A stretch of DNA of 64,000 bases from contig CAVROM010000010.1 of assembly GCA_963722815.1 (NCBI GenBank), positions 124,001 through 188,000 on the forward strand. The letters are read 5' to 3'. A program made the translations under genes and the position numbers. Of this stretch, positions 9,064 to 16,322 are shown one piece after another. The notes beneath the pieces are model-generated. The model did no database searches and was not told the origin of the DNA. It worked only from the letters and a program-made list of their open reading frames with translations. Origin of the DNA: DASQFQ01 sp963722815 (GTDB taxonomy: Bacteria > Actinomycetota > Thermoleophilia > Solirubrobacterales > Solirubrobacteraceae). Every line of letters begins with the position of its first letter. The first letter of the stretch is position 1.

Positions 9064-9471
9064 ATGGTCAATCCGCTCCACATGAAGGTCTTCGCGCGCG
9101 CGGAGTCGGCCGAGGAGGTCCGCGCAGTCCTGCGCGGCTGGCTTGCCGGGCGCGTGCCCGAGCGCGAGCTGGGCGATGCGGAGCTCGTCGCCACCGAGCT
9201 GGTGGCCAACAGCGTCCGGCATGCCGGGCTGGGGGCGACCGACGTCGTCCGCGTCCGCGCGACGGAGGGCGACGGCGTCCTCCATCTCGAGGTCGAGGAC
9301 CCGGGCCGCGCGGGCAAGCCGCGGCGGCGCGAGCCGGATCCGCTCCACGGCGGGATCGGGCTGAACGTGGTGGACGCGCTGTCGCTGCACTGGGGCGTCG
9401 CCGCCGACGGCGACACCCTCGTGTGGGCCGACCTGCCGCTCAGCGAAGTCCCGCCGCGCGTCCTGCTGTGA
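9064..9471 (+). CDS. Anti-sigma regulatory factor, RsbW-like ATP-binding protein
   Basis: A 135-residue single-domain HATPase_c_2 protein of the RsbW/SpoIIAB group, which bind sigma or anti-anti-sigma factors and may phosphorylate the latter. The N-box is LVATELVANSVRHAG (about residues 41-55), the G1-like box is LEVEDPGRAGKPRR and the G2-like box is GGIGLNVVDALS. The protein is short and soluble. TACCCG at 9052-9057 lies 6 nt before the ATG. No sigma factor or STAS partner is adjacent; the gene is free-standing and ends inside the 3' end of the convergent FGGY kinase (32-bp overlap). The family is clear; the partner is unknown. Confidence 0.85.
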   Translation: MVNPLHMKVFARAESAEEVRAVLRGWLAGRVPERELGDAELVATELVANSVRHAGLGATDVVRVRATEGDGVLHLEVEDPGRAGKPRRREPDPLHGGIGLNVVDALSLHWGVAADGDTLVWADLPLSEVPPRVLL

Positions 9472-10729
9472 GCGCGGCGCCGCGGGCGCCCATGAAGACC
9501 GCGTACGAGCGCTCGAAGGGGCCGCAGTGGGCCTCCTTGATCGCGCGCGCGGCGATGCCCTCGGACCACCCGCCCGCCATCACCAGCCGCGTGTGCGGGC
9601 CGGCGACGCGGGCCATCTTGTCGAGCAGGTCGCGCGCGGCCTTGCCCGCCGACTCGAGCGCGGCGCGCCAGACGATGGCGGGGGAGGGGTCGGCGCCGAT
9701 GTTGACGAGCCCCACGCGGTAGTCGTTCAGCCCGATCAGCTCGATCCCCTCGGGCTCGACCTCGAGCGCCGCGCGCTCCAGCGCGTCGCGCCCCTCCGGC
9801 CCGACGCCGAGCAGCGCCATGACGCGGCCGAGCGCTGCGCCCGAGCGCATCGCGCCGAGCAGGTTCTGGCGCTCGGGGACGGCGTGCCAGCCGACCATGA
9901 TGTCGTCGTCGACGGCCTGCTCGACCGCCTCGCGGTCGAGCGGCGCGATCGCGCGCACCAGCGCCTCCGCGGTACCCCACGAGTCGAGCACGTCGCCCTC
10001 GCCGACCGCCCCGGCGCCGACCGCCGCGCTCAGGTGGTCGTGGCCGCCGACCGCCAGCACCGCGCCGCGCGCCTGCGGCAGCGCGTCGCCGGCGTGGCCG
10101 AGCGGCGTCCCGGCGAAGGCGGGCTCGGGCAGCAGCCCGGGCGGCGCGCCCGACCACTCGACGGTCTCGTCCCACCACCCGCGCGAGTGCAGATCGAGCC
10201 AGCCGGTGCGCGAGGCGAGCGACAGCTCGGCGGCCTGCTCGCCGCCGAACCGGTGCACCACGAACTCGCCGACGCTCAGCCAGCGGACACCGCGCTCCGC
10301 CTCGGGCATGTGATCGCGCAGCCAGCGGTACTTCGTCACCGTGCGCAGCGCGCGCGAGCTCAGCCCGGTGGTCCCGCGGAAGCGGGGGATCTGCTCGTCG
10401 ATCCGGCGCGCCTCCTCCTCGCCGCGCGAGTCGTGCCAGGCGATCGAGGGCACCACCGGCTCGCCGTCGCGGCCGAGCAGGATGCCGGTCTCCGCCATCC
10501 CCGACACGCCGACGCCGACCACGCGCGCGTCGTCGACCGCCGCCAGCGCCAGTCGCGCGGCCGCGAGCGCGCACTCCACGAACCCCTCGGGCGCGATCTC
10601 GGCGCCGGTCGGGACGGGGGTCCAGGCGATCGGCGCCTGGCCGTGCGCGATCTCCTCGCCGTCCGGGGTGACGACCGCTGCCTTGCACGACGTCGTGCCC
10701 AGGTCGAGGCCGAGCAGCAGCTCTCTCAC
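9440..10729 (-). CDS. FGGY-family carbohydrate kinase
   Basis: A 429-residue sugar kinase with the actin-like ATPase fold. The N-terminal phosphate-1 motif is LLGLDLGTTSCKAAV, the connecting motif is GVGVSGMAETGILLG with IAWHDSRGEEEA, and the C-terminal region carries VLAVGGHDHLSAAVGAGAV, the SWGTAEALV loop and VMAGGWSEG. It is shorter than xylulokinase or gluconokinase (about 490), so substrate naming would be a guess. It lies downstream of the remnant ribose-type importer genes but is separated from them by a terminator hairpin. Its GTG has TAGGTT seven bases upstream (10742-10737, minus strand), suggesting its own leaderless promoter. Confidence 0.85.
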   Translation of the reverse strand: MRELLLGLDLGTTSCKAAVVTPDGEEIAHGQAPIAWTPVPTGAEIAPEGFVECALAAARLALAAVDDARVVGVGVSGMAETGILLGRDGEPVVPSIAWHDSRGEEEARRIDEQIPRFRGTTGLSSRALRTVTKYRWLRDHMPEAERGVRWLSVGEFVVHRFGGEQAAELSLASRTGWLDLHSRGWWDETVEWSGAPPGLLPEPAFAGTPLGHAGDALPQARGAVLAVGGHDHLSAAVGAGAVGEGDVLDSWGTAEALVRAIAPLDREAVEQAVDDDIMVGWHAVPERQNLLGAMRSGAALGRVMALLGVGPEGRDALERAALEVEPEGIELIGLNDYRVGLVNIGADPSPAIVWRAALESAGKAARDLLDKMARVAGPHTRLVMAGGWSEGIAARAIKEAHCGPFERSYAVFMGARGAALTAGRAAGLR

Positions 10730-10744
10730 GGAGGGAAACCTAGA

Positions 10745-10772
10745 CCGCGGGGCGCCCGGAGGCGCCCCGCGG
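10745..10772 (-). terminator. Perfect 12-bp hairpin after the sugar operon
   Basis: CCGCGGGGCGCC (10745-10756) and GGCGCCCCGCGG (10761-10772) form a perfect 12-bp stem with a CGGA tetraloop. It begins 9 bp beyond the stop of the binding-protein remnant on the minus strand and lies before the kinase promoter. There is no U-run, as is common for high-GC terminators. Confidence 0.75.
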
Positions 10773-10781
10773 AAGCGGCGA

Positions 10782-11135
10782 TCAGCAGGAGGGCTTGTAG
10801 AGCGCGTCCTGGCTGTCGGCCAGGTTGTCCTTGGTGATGGTGCTCGACTCGGTGCCGATCTTCTTGGTGGTCGGCTTGCCGGTCAGCGCGTTGTAGGCCT
10901 GCTGCACGCCCTGGGCGCCGATGTCGGCCGGCTTCTGCGCGATCAGCGCCTGGACCGTGCCGTCCTCGAGGTCCTTGACCTGCTTCGGGCCGGCGTCGAA
11001 GCCGACGATCTTGACCTTCGCGCCCGCCTCGCGAACGCCGCTCGCGGCGCCCTCGGCCGAGAACAGGTTGGTGCCGAAGATGCCCGCGAGATCGGGGTTC
11101 TTCTGCAGCGCGGCCTTGGTCTTCGCGGCCGCCTC
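10782..11135 (-). pseudogene. C-terminal remnant of RbsB-type sugar-binding protein
   Basis: Reading the minus strand gives about 118 residues with no start codon: KAALQKNPDLAGIFGTNLFS, then VKIVGFDAGPKQVKDLEDG, ALIAQKPADIGAQGVQQAYN and the ending DSQDALYKPSC before TGA at 10782. This is the C-terminal lobe of a periplasmic-binding-protein type 1 solute receptor for ribose- or xylose-like sugars, ending normally. The N-terminal about 200 residues, the signal peptide and the lipobox are missing. Its 5' border coincides with the broken end of the RbsA-like gene, so the two genes were fused by one deletion that also removed the permease. It cannot function as it stands. Confidence 0.85.
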
Positions 11136-11394
11136 AGACGGTCTCGATCCCGATATCGCGCGCCTGCTGCGGCGTCGTGATGTGGACCGGCTTGCCCTCG
11201 AAGAGGATCTCGCCGCTGTCGGGCGGGTGCACCCCGACGAGCGTCTTGACGAGCGTCGACTTGCCGGCGCCGTTGTCGCCGACGAGCGCGACCACCTCCT
11301 TGGGATAGACCGTGAAGTTCGCGCCGGTGAGCGCCTGCACGCGGCCGAACGACTTGACGATCTTGCGCGCTTCGAGCAGCGGTTCCGGGCTCAC
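11134..11394 (-). pseudogene. N-terminal remnant of RbsA-type sugar ABC ATPase
   Basis: Only 86 residues of a roughly 260 or 500-residue sugar-import ATPase remain: MSPEPLLEARKIVKSFGRV, VVALVGDNGAGKSTLVKTL (Walker A) and ITTPQQARDIGIETV. The protein should continue YQDL (Q-loop) but ends at a TGA created at the junction with the binding-protein fragment. The signature and Walker B are lost, so no working ATPase can be made. The GTG start at 11394 overlaps the upstream manA stop (GTGA), so the gene was part of the LacI-ManA operon. It is either a genuine deletion of about 2-2.5 kb or a collapse in assembly. Confidence 0.88.
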
Positions 11395-12362
11395 CAGGTC
11401 GCCTCCGCGGTCGGGTCGGGCGGGAGGCAGCGGATGCCCTCGACGCCCTCCGTCTGTGTGTCGCCGGCGGCGAACGGGATCAGCACGGTGCTGCCTCGGC
11501 GCACCGCCACCTCGCCGATCGTGCCTTCGCCGCCGGTGACGAGCACGATCGAGAAGCTCTGGTCAAGGGTGTCGCCCTGGCCGATCCGCTCGGCGCGGAA
11601 GTAGGCGTCCGCCTCCTTCGGGAGCAGGCCGGAGGTCGCCTCGGTCAGCGCGGCGGGGTCGATCGGCTCGCGGTCGAGCGACTCGAGGGCGGTCTCCCAG
11701 CCCAGCTCGAGGTGCTCGGTGCCGTCCTCGACGCCGAACCTCTTCCACTCGACGAGCACCGAAAGGTCGGTCGGCTCCTGCAGCTCGAGCAGCAGGATGC
11801 CGCCGCCGATCGCGTGTAGCGTGCCGGCGGGGACGAGGATCCCGTCGCCGGCCTGCACGGGGACCTCGTGGAGGGCGGCGAGCATCGCGTCGGCGTCCTG
11901 CTCGTCGACCCAGCGGCGGGCGGTCTCCACGTCGAGCGGCTCCTTCAGCCCGACGTGGACGGCGGCGCCGGGGTCGGCCTCGAGGATCAGCCACGACTCG
12001 GTCTTGCCGTAGCGCAGGCCGAGGTGCTCCTTGGCGAACGCGCGTCCGGGGTGGTAATGCACCGGCAGGCGCTCGCCGGCGTCGAGCAGCTTCACGAGCA
12101 GGCCGGGGTCGGTGCCGTAAGCGGCGACGTGCTCGGCGCCGAGGTAGGCCTCGGGGTTGGCTTCGATCGCCTCCTTGAGGATCGTGCCGTCGGCGAGCCG
12201 GCTCAGGCCCTCGCTGTCGGAGCCCCACGAGGTGGCGGTCGAGCCGACCCAGTCCTCGGGCCGGCCGTCCTCGCCCTGGGGCTCGCCGCGCAGCGCGTCG
12301 ATGCGCGCGCCGCCCTTGTAGAAGCGGTGGAACTGGTTGGGCGGCAGGAGGACGGGCTTCAT
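11391..12362 (-). CDS. manA: Mannose-6-phosphate isomerase, class I
   Basis: A 323-residue cupin-type isomerase interconverting mannose-6-phosphate and fructose-6-phosphate. It is the short, Bacillus-like form. The zinc-site region reads LPVHYHPGRAFAKEHLG followed by GKTESWLILEADPG, and the second site region is VPAGTLHAIGGGILLLELQE; the RFGVEDG and FSIVLVTGGEG segments complete the double cupin. The ATG at 12362 overlaps the LacI stop codon (ATGA) and its own stop overlaps the next gene, so lacI, manA and the importer genes formed one operon. Sugar entry feeding fructose-6-phosphate is the likely pathway role. Confidence 0.92.
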   Translation of the reverse strand: MKPVLLPPNQFHRFYKGGARIDALRGEPQGEDGRPEDWVGSTATSWGSDSEGLSRLADGTILKEAIEANPEAYLGAEHVAAYGTDPGLLVKLLDAGERLPVHYHPGRAFAKEHLGLRYGKTESWLILEADPGAAVHVGLKEPLDVETARRWVDEQDADAMLAALHEVPVQAGDGILVPAGTLHAIGGGILLLELQEPTDLSVLVEWKRFGVEDGTEHLELGWETALESLDREPIDPAALTEATSGLLPKEADAYFRAERIGQGDTLDQSFSIVLVTGGEGTIGEVAVRRGSTVLIPFAAGDTQTEGVEGIRCLPPDPTAEATW

Positions 12363-13339
12363 CGCTCTCCGGATCCCCGCTGGACGAGCTGCGTCGGGAT
12401 CGTCACGGTGCGCGGCGGCCCGTCGTCGCCGTCGAGCCGGGCGAACGCGAGCGCGGCGCCCTGCTCGCCGAGCTTCCACGGGTCGGCGCGGACGACCGTG
12501 GTGCCGAGCAGGTCGGCGAGCTCGAAGTCGTCGAAGCCGGCCAGCGCGACCGGGTTCGGGGCGCCGGCGAGCGCGTGCAGCGCGCCGATCGTGTTGCGGT
12601 TGTTGGCGGTGAAGAGCGCGGTGGGCTTGTCGGGCATCTGCAGCAGCCGCTCGACGGCGGCCCGGGCGGTCGCGACGTCGCTGTTGCCGGTCTGCAGCAG
12701 GGCCGGATCCTCGGCGAGGCCGGCGGCCGCGAGCGCCTCGCGGTAGCCGGCGATGCGCTGACGCATCGTGTACAGCTCGCCGTCGTCCGCGACGCAGGCG
12801 ATCCGGGTGTGGCCCTGGGCGATCAGGTGCTCGACCGCGCTGCGGGCGCCGCCGTGGTCGTCGAGCAGCACGGTGTCGGCCTCGATGCCGAGCGGCGGGC
12901 GGTCGAGGAAGACGGCGCGCGAGGACGCCGCGAGGTAGCGGTGGTCGGGCCCGGCGGGGACGATCAGCAGCGCGTCGACGCGGCGCCGCAGCAGCGCCGA
13001 CACGAGCTCCCGCTCGCGCTCGGCGTCCTCGCGGGCGGAGGCGGTGATGAGGAGGAAGCCGCGATCGCGCGCGGCCGCCTCGACCGCCTGGGCGATCGCG
13101 GAGTAGAACGGGTTGGCGACGTCCTCGATCACGAGCCCGAGCGTGGAGGAGGAGCGGCCGTGGCGCAGCGAGGCGGCGAGGTCGTTGCGCTCGAAGCCCA
13201 GCTCGGCGATCGCCGCCGTCACGCGCTCGGCGGTCGCGGGGGTGACCCCGGCCTCGGCGTTGATCACGCGCGAGACCGTTTTCAGGCTCACGCCGGCCAT
13301 GTCGGCCACGTGGCGCATCGTCGGGCGCGTGGCGTTCAC
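12359..13339 (-). CDS. LacI-family transcriptional repressor
   Basis: A 326-residue regulator with the LacI helix-turn-helix at the very N-terminus (MRHVADMAGVSLKTVSRVIN), the hinge helix ASLRHGRSS, and a periplasmic-binding-type sugar domain (GLVIEDVANPFYSAIAQAVE, FLDRPPLGIEADTVLLDDHG, ALAGFDDFELADLLGTTVVR). GTG 13339 is preferred over ATG 13387. A GGGGAG Shine-Dalgarno lies just upstream of the GTG and only four residues precede the HTH, whereas the ATG falls inside the operator palindrome. It heads the operon with manA and probably represses its own promoter, with release by a sugar ligand. Confidence 0.9.
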   Translation of the reverse strand: MNATRPTMRHVADMAGVSLKTVSRVINAEAGVTPATAERVTAAIAELGFERNDLAASLRHGRSSSTLGLVIEDVANPFYSAIAQAVEAAARDRGFLLITASAREDAERERELVSALLRRRVDALLIVPAGPDHRYLAASSRAVFLDRPPLGIEADTVLLDDHGGARSAVEHLIAQGHTRIACVADDGELYTMRQRIAGYREALAAAGLAEDPALLQTGNSDVATARAAVERLLQMPDKPTALFTANNRNTIGALHALAGAPNPVALAGFDDFELADLLGTTVVRADPWKLGEQGAALAFARLDGDDGPPRTVTIPTQLVQRGSGER

Positions 13340-13386
13340 GCCGCACTCCCCATGCGCTGGCTCCGCATCCCCTCCGCCCGATCCCA

Positions 13387-13400
13387 TGACAACGTTGTCA
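13387..13400. promoter_or_regulatory. LacI-type operator palindrome
   Basis: TGACAACGTTGTCA is a perfect 14-bp palindrome with the central CG typical of LacI/GalR operators. It lies 47 bp upstream of the LacI start and about 10 bp downstream of the predicted -10 on the minus strand, where bound repressor would block elongation or promoter escape. Confidence 0.82.
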
Positions 13401-13409
13401 ACAGGCGCG

Positions 13410-13439
13410 ACGGTATTGCAGCGGCGCCGCTTGTGTCAA
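13410..13439 (-). promoter_or_regulatory. Sigma-70 type promoter of the lacI-manA operon
   Basis: On the minus strand TTGACA (13439-13434) and TACCGT (13415-13410) are separated by 18 bp. The expected transcription start near 13403 puts the palindrome 13387-13400 at about +4 to +17. Confidence 0.72.
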
Positions 13440-13461
13440 GCCGCACGGATACCGTCGCGCG

Positions 13462-14346
13462 ATGGACTTCGAGACGATCCTCTACGCGGTCGACGGGCCG
13501 GTCGCCACGATCACGCTGAACCGGCCGGAGCAGCTCAACACGATCGTGCCGCCGTTGCCCGACGAGGTCGAGGCGGCGGTCGCGCGGGCGGTGGCCGATC
13601 GCGCCGTGCGCGTGATCGTGCTGCGCGGGGCGGGGCGGTCGTTCTGCGCCGGCTACGACTTCGGCGGCGGCTTCAAGGCGTGGGACGAGCAGATCACCAC
13701 CGACGGCGAGTGGGACGCGGGGCGGGACTTCGCGTTCGCCACCGCGCCGCAGAGCGCGCCGACCCAGAAGCTCATGAGCGTGTGGCGCGCGCCGAAGCCG
13801 GTGATCGCGCAGGTGCACGGCTGGTGCGTCGGCGGGGGCAGCGACTTCGCGCTCTGCGCCGACCTCGTGGTGGCGTCCGAGGACGCCCAGATCGGGACTC
13901 CCTACTCGCGCATGTGGGGCGCGTACCTGTCCGGCATGTGGATCTATCGCCTCGGCCTGACGCGCACGAAGTTCCACGCGCTGACCGGCCGCCCTTTGTC
14001 GGGGCGCGCGGCCGCCGAGGCGGGGCTGATCAACGAGGCGGTCCCGTTCGCGCAGCTCGAGGCACGGGTCGCCTCGTTGGCGGAGGAACTCGCGCGGATC
14101 CCCTCATCCCAGCTCGCGGCGATGAAGCTGATCGTCAACCAGGCCTACGAGAACATGGGCCTGGCCTCGACCCAGACGCTCGGCCCGATCCTCGACGGCC
14201 TGATGCGCAACACGCCGGAGGCGCGGGCGTGGATCGCGCGGGCGGATGCGGAGGGCGTGCGGAAGGTGGTGGAGGAGCGCGACGGCCCGTTCGGGGACTA
14301 CTCGCAGGGGGAGCGGCCGGATCCACGGAACGTGATCGACCCCTGA
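13462..14346 (+). CDS. Enoyl-CoA hydratase/isomerase family protein
   Basis: A 294-residue crotonase-fold protein. The N-terminal strand pair is VATITLNRPEQLNTI, oxyanion-hole residues sit in VIVLRGAGRSFCAGYDFGGG and in HGWCVGGGSDFALCADLVVA, and KFHALTGRPLSGRAAAEAGL with the GLINEAVP segment completes the fold. The C-terminal extension is longer than in the minimal hydratase. TACCGT at 13450-13455 sits exactly 6 nt before the ATG, so the mRNA is probably leaderless. It is divergent from the LacI operon and stands alone; the acyl-CoA substrate cannot be inferred. Confidence 0.88.
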   Translation: MDFETILYAVDGPVATITLNRPEQLNTIVPPLPDEVEAAVARAVADRAVRVIVLRGAGRSFCAGYDFGGGFKAWDEQITTDGEWDAGRDFAFATAPQSAPTQKLMSVWRAPKPVIAQVHGWCVGGGSDFALCADLVVASEDAQIGTPYSRMWGAYLSGMWIYRLGLTRTKFHALTGRPLSGRAAAEAGLINEAVPFAQLEARVASLAEELARIPSSQLAAMKLIVNQAYENMGLASTQTLGPILDGLMRNTPEARAWIARADAEGVRKVVEERDGPFGDYSQGERPDPRNVIDP

Positions 14347-14402
14347 ACGGCTGCAGTGAGGGGAGGGTGCGGGGTGCTGCGGCGATCAAGGTTGCTGAGT
14401 TG

Positions 14403-14419
14403 GGGGCGCTATCCGCCCC
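14403..14419. terminator. Weak hairpin between convergent genes
   Basis: GGGGCG (14403-14408) and CGCCCC (14414-14419) form a 6-bp stem with a CTATC loop in the 166-bp gap between two convergent genes. There is no U-run. Nothing else is seen in this gap. Confidence 0.35.
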
Positions 14420-14512
14420 GAATCAAGCAAGCTCACCGACTTCGTCCCGCTATGCGGGTCGAAAACGGAGACTCTGGCCGGGGCGAGCGCCGCGGCACCC
14501 CGAACCCTGTCC

Positions 14513-15472
14513 TCAATGCTCGCCGTTCGCCCGCGCCATCGCGGCCGCCAGCACCCGCGCTCGCTCCAGGTCGAGCATCCCTCCGGTCGGGTGCTCGACG
14601 CTCGCCGAGGCGGCCGCCACGCCCGCGCGCGCGGCCACCAGCAGCTCCGAGCCCCGCTCGAGCGCCCCTGCCAGCGCTGAGAGCAGCACGTCGCCCGCTC
14701 CGATCGGGTTGCGCACCTCGGCCACGCGCGGGGCCGGGACCCACTCGCCGGCGCCGTCGAAGCAGACGGCCGCGCCGGCCGCGTCGGCGGTCACGACCGC
14801 CGCTCGCGCTCCCTGGCGCAGGAGCGCCTCGGCGGCCGCCAGCGCGCGCGGGCGGGCGTCCGGACCGCTCGCCACCGACGCGCCTCCGCCTCCCAGCCCC
14901 AGGGCCCCCTCGGCCTCGGCGAGGTTCGGTGTGACGAGGTCGGGCGCCGCGTCCAGGGCGCGCAGCAACGTCGAGCCCGCTGCGTCGACCACCGCCTGCG
15001 CGCCCGCCGCGTGGGCGATCTCGACGAGCCGCCCGTAGGCGTCGGGCGGCGCGCCCGGCGGCACCGACCCGGAGCAGACGAGGACGCTGCGGGGCGTCAG
15101 CCGGCCGCGCACCGCGTTCTCGTAATCCGCCCACCGCCGCTCGTCGATGGCCGGCCCCGGCTCGTTCAAGACCGTCGTCCGCCCGCCGCGCTCCTGCATG
15201 ACGAGCGTGGAGCGCAGCTCGCCGCCGCAGGGCACGCCGCTCAGCTCCACACCTTCCTCGGCGATCAGCGCCGCCGCGGCGCGGCCGGTGTGGCCCGGGA
15301 CGAACGACACGAGCAGCGCCGAATGGCCCAGCGACCGCGCTGCGCGCGCCACGTTCAGTCCCTTCCCGCCCGGCGTCACCACCACGCGGTCGAACCGCAA
15401 TACCTCACCCGGACGCAGTTCGCCCAGGACAGCCGTACGGTCGATGGTGAGGTTCGGGCCGGCGACGAGCAT
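14513..15472 (-). CDS. PfkB-family sugar-phosphate kinase (1-phosphofructokinase / tagatose-6-P kinase type)
   Basis: A 319-residue ribokinase-fold kinase. Signature 1 is VVVTPGGKGLNVARAARSLG (residues about 31-50) and signature 2 with the catalytic Asp is NPIGAGDVLLSALAGALERG. The N-terminal ILTITLNPTIDRT-like beginning of FruK/LacC is represented by MLVAGPNLTIDRTAVL. The neighbouring class I aldolase makes phosphorylation of a ketohexose phosphate to a 1,6-bisphosphate the likely role; fructose-1-phosphate and tagatose-6-phosphate fit equally. The ATG at 15472 lies 28 bp from the divergent aldolase gene and TAGTGA sits 7 nt upstream of it. Confidence 0.85.
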   Translation of the reverse strand: MLVAGPNLTIDRTAVLGELRPGEVLRFDRVVVTPGGKGLNVARAARSLGHSALLVSFVPGHTGRAAAALIAEEGVELSGVPCGGELRSTLVMQERGGRTTVLNEPGPAIDERRWADYENAVRGRLTPRSVLVCSGSVPPGAPPDAYGRLVEIAHAAGAQAVVDAAGSTLLRALDAAPDLVTPNLAEAEGALGLGGGGASVASGPDARPRALAAAEALLRQGARAAVVTADAAGAAVCFDGAGEWVPAPRVAEVRNPIGAGDVLLSALAGALERGSELLVAARAGVAAASASVEHPTGGMLDLERARVLAAAMARANGEH

Positions 15473-15480
15473 CAGCAGAT

Positions 15481-15488
15481 CACTAGTG
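15481..15488. promoter_or_regulatory. Shared divergent -10 palindrome CACTAGTG
   Basis: The 28-bp gap between the PfkB kinase and the aldolase contains CACTAGTG. Read leftwards it gives TAGTGA 7 nt before the kinase ATG; read rightwards it gives TAGTGT 11 nt before the aldolase GTG. Both genes could use one overlapping -10. Confidence 0.4.
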
Positions 15489-15500
15489 TCCCCGTCCGCC

Positions 15501-16322
15501 GTGAAGCAGTACCGCCTCAATCGCCTCTTCCACCCGACGTCGGGCCGCTGCTTCGATGTGGCGGTCGACCACGGGATGCCCGGGGAGGCCTCGATGCTCG
15601 CAGGGATCGAGGACATGGCGAAGGCGATCGACGTGCTCGTCGACGCCAAGCCGGACGCGATCCAACTCTCCGTCGGCCAGGCCGACCTGCTCCAGCGCCA
15701 CCCCGGCCGCGACAAGCCCGCGCTCGTCCTCCGCACCGACACGCCGAACATCTACGCCGCCGAGGCGCCCGAGGACGCGTGGTCGTTCGTGATCGACGAC
15801 CCCGTCGGGCACGCCGTCCGCCTCGACGCCGCCTGCGTCGTCATCAACCTCCTCGACGTGCCCGGCCAGGACGGCCTGCGCCGCGACTGCCTCGAGGGGA
15901 TCAGCCAACTGCGCGCCGAGTGCGACCGTGCGGGGATGCCGCTGATGGTCGAGCCGCTGGCGTTCGAGCGCGGCGGGGGAGGCGGCTACCAGTCGAGCGG
16001 TGACGTGGACCGCATCATGGGCCTCGTCCGCCAGGCGGTGGAGCTCGGCGCCGACATCATCAAGGCCGACCCCACCGACGACCTCTCCGAGTACCACCGC
16101 GTGACCACCGTCGCCCGCGTGCCGCTGCTCCTGCGCGGCGGCGGCCGCGTCAGCGACAAGGAGATCCTCGAGCGCACGCAGGCCGTGCTCGAGCAGGGCG
16201 CGGCCGGGATCGTCTACGGCCGCAACGTGATCCAGCACGAGAACCCCGCGGCGATGACCGCGGCGCTGATGTCGGTCGTGCACGACGGCGCCACGCCCGA
16301 CGAGGCGCTCGCGAAGCTTTGA
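15501..16322 (+). CDS. Class I aldolase, LacD/DhnA-like TIM-barrel protein
   Basis: A 273-residue (beta/alpha)8 protein of the DeoC/LacD group: FDVAVDHGMPGEASMLAGIE at the first strand, VINLLDVPGQDGL, LMVEPLAFERGGGGGYQSSG, then ADIIKADPTDDLSEYHRV with the presumed Schiff-base lysine, and the phosphate-binding VPLLLRGGGRVSD and AGIVYGRNVIQH. Next to a PfkB kinase it most likely cleaves a ketohexose 1,6-bisphosphate to triose phosphates. Starts at GTG 15501 or GTG 15486 are possible; 15501 is chosen because 15486 overlaps the putative -10. The stop overlaps the next gene (TTGA). The exact sugar is uncertain. Confidence 0.8.
   Translation: MKQYRLNRLFHPTSGRCFDVAVDHGMPGEASMLAGIEDMAKAIDVLVDAKPDAIQLSVGQADLLQRHPGRDKPALVLRTDTPNIYAAEAPEDAWSFVIDDPVGHAVRLDAACVVINLLDVPGQDGLRRDCLEGISQLRAECDRAGMPLMVEPLAFERGGGGGYQSSGDVDRIMGLVRQAVELGADIIKADPTDDLSEYHRVTTVARVPLLLRGGGRVSDKEILERTQAVLEQGAAGIVYGRNVIQHENPAAMTAALMSVVHDGATPDEALAKL

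Noticed and set aside
13385..13387. ATG 13387 as the LacI start
   Set aside because: It lies within the operator and adds 16 residues before the HTH; GTG 13339 has a Shine-Dalgarno.
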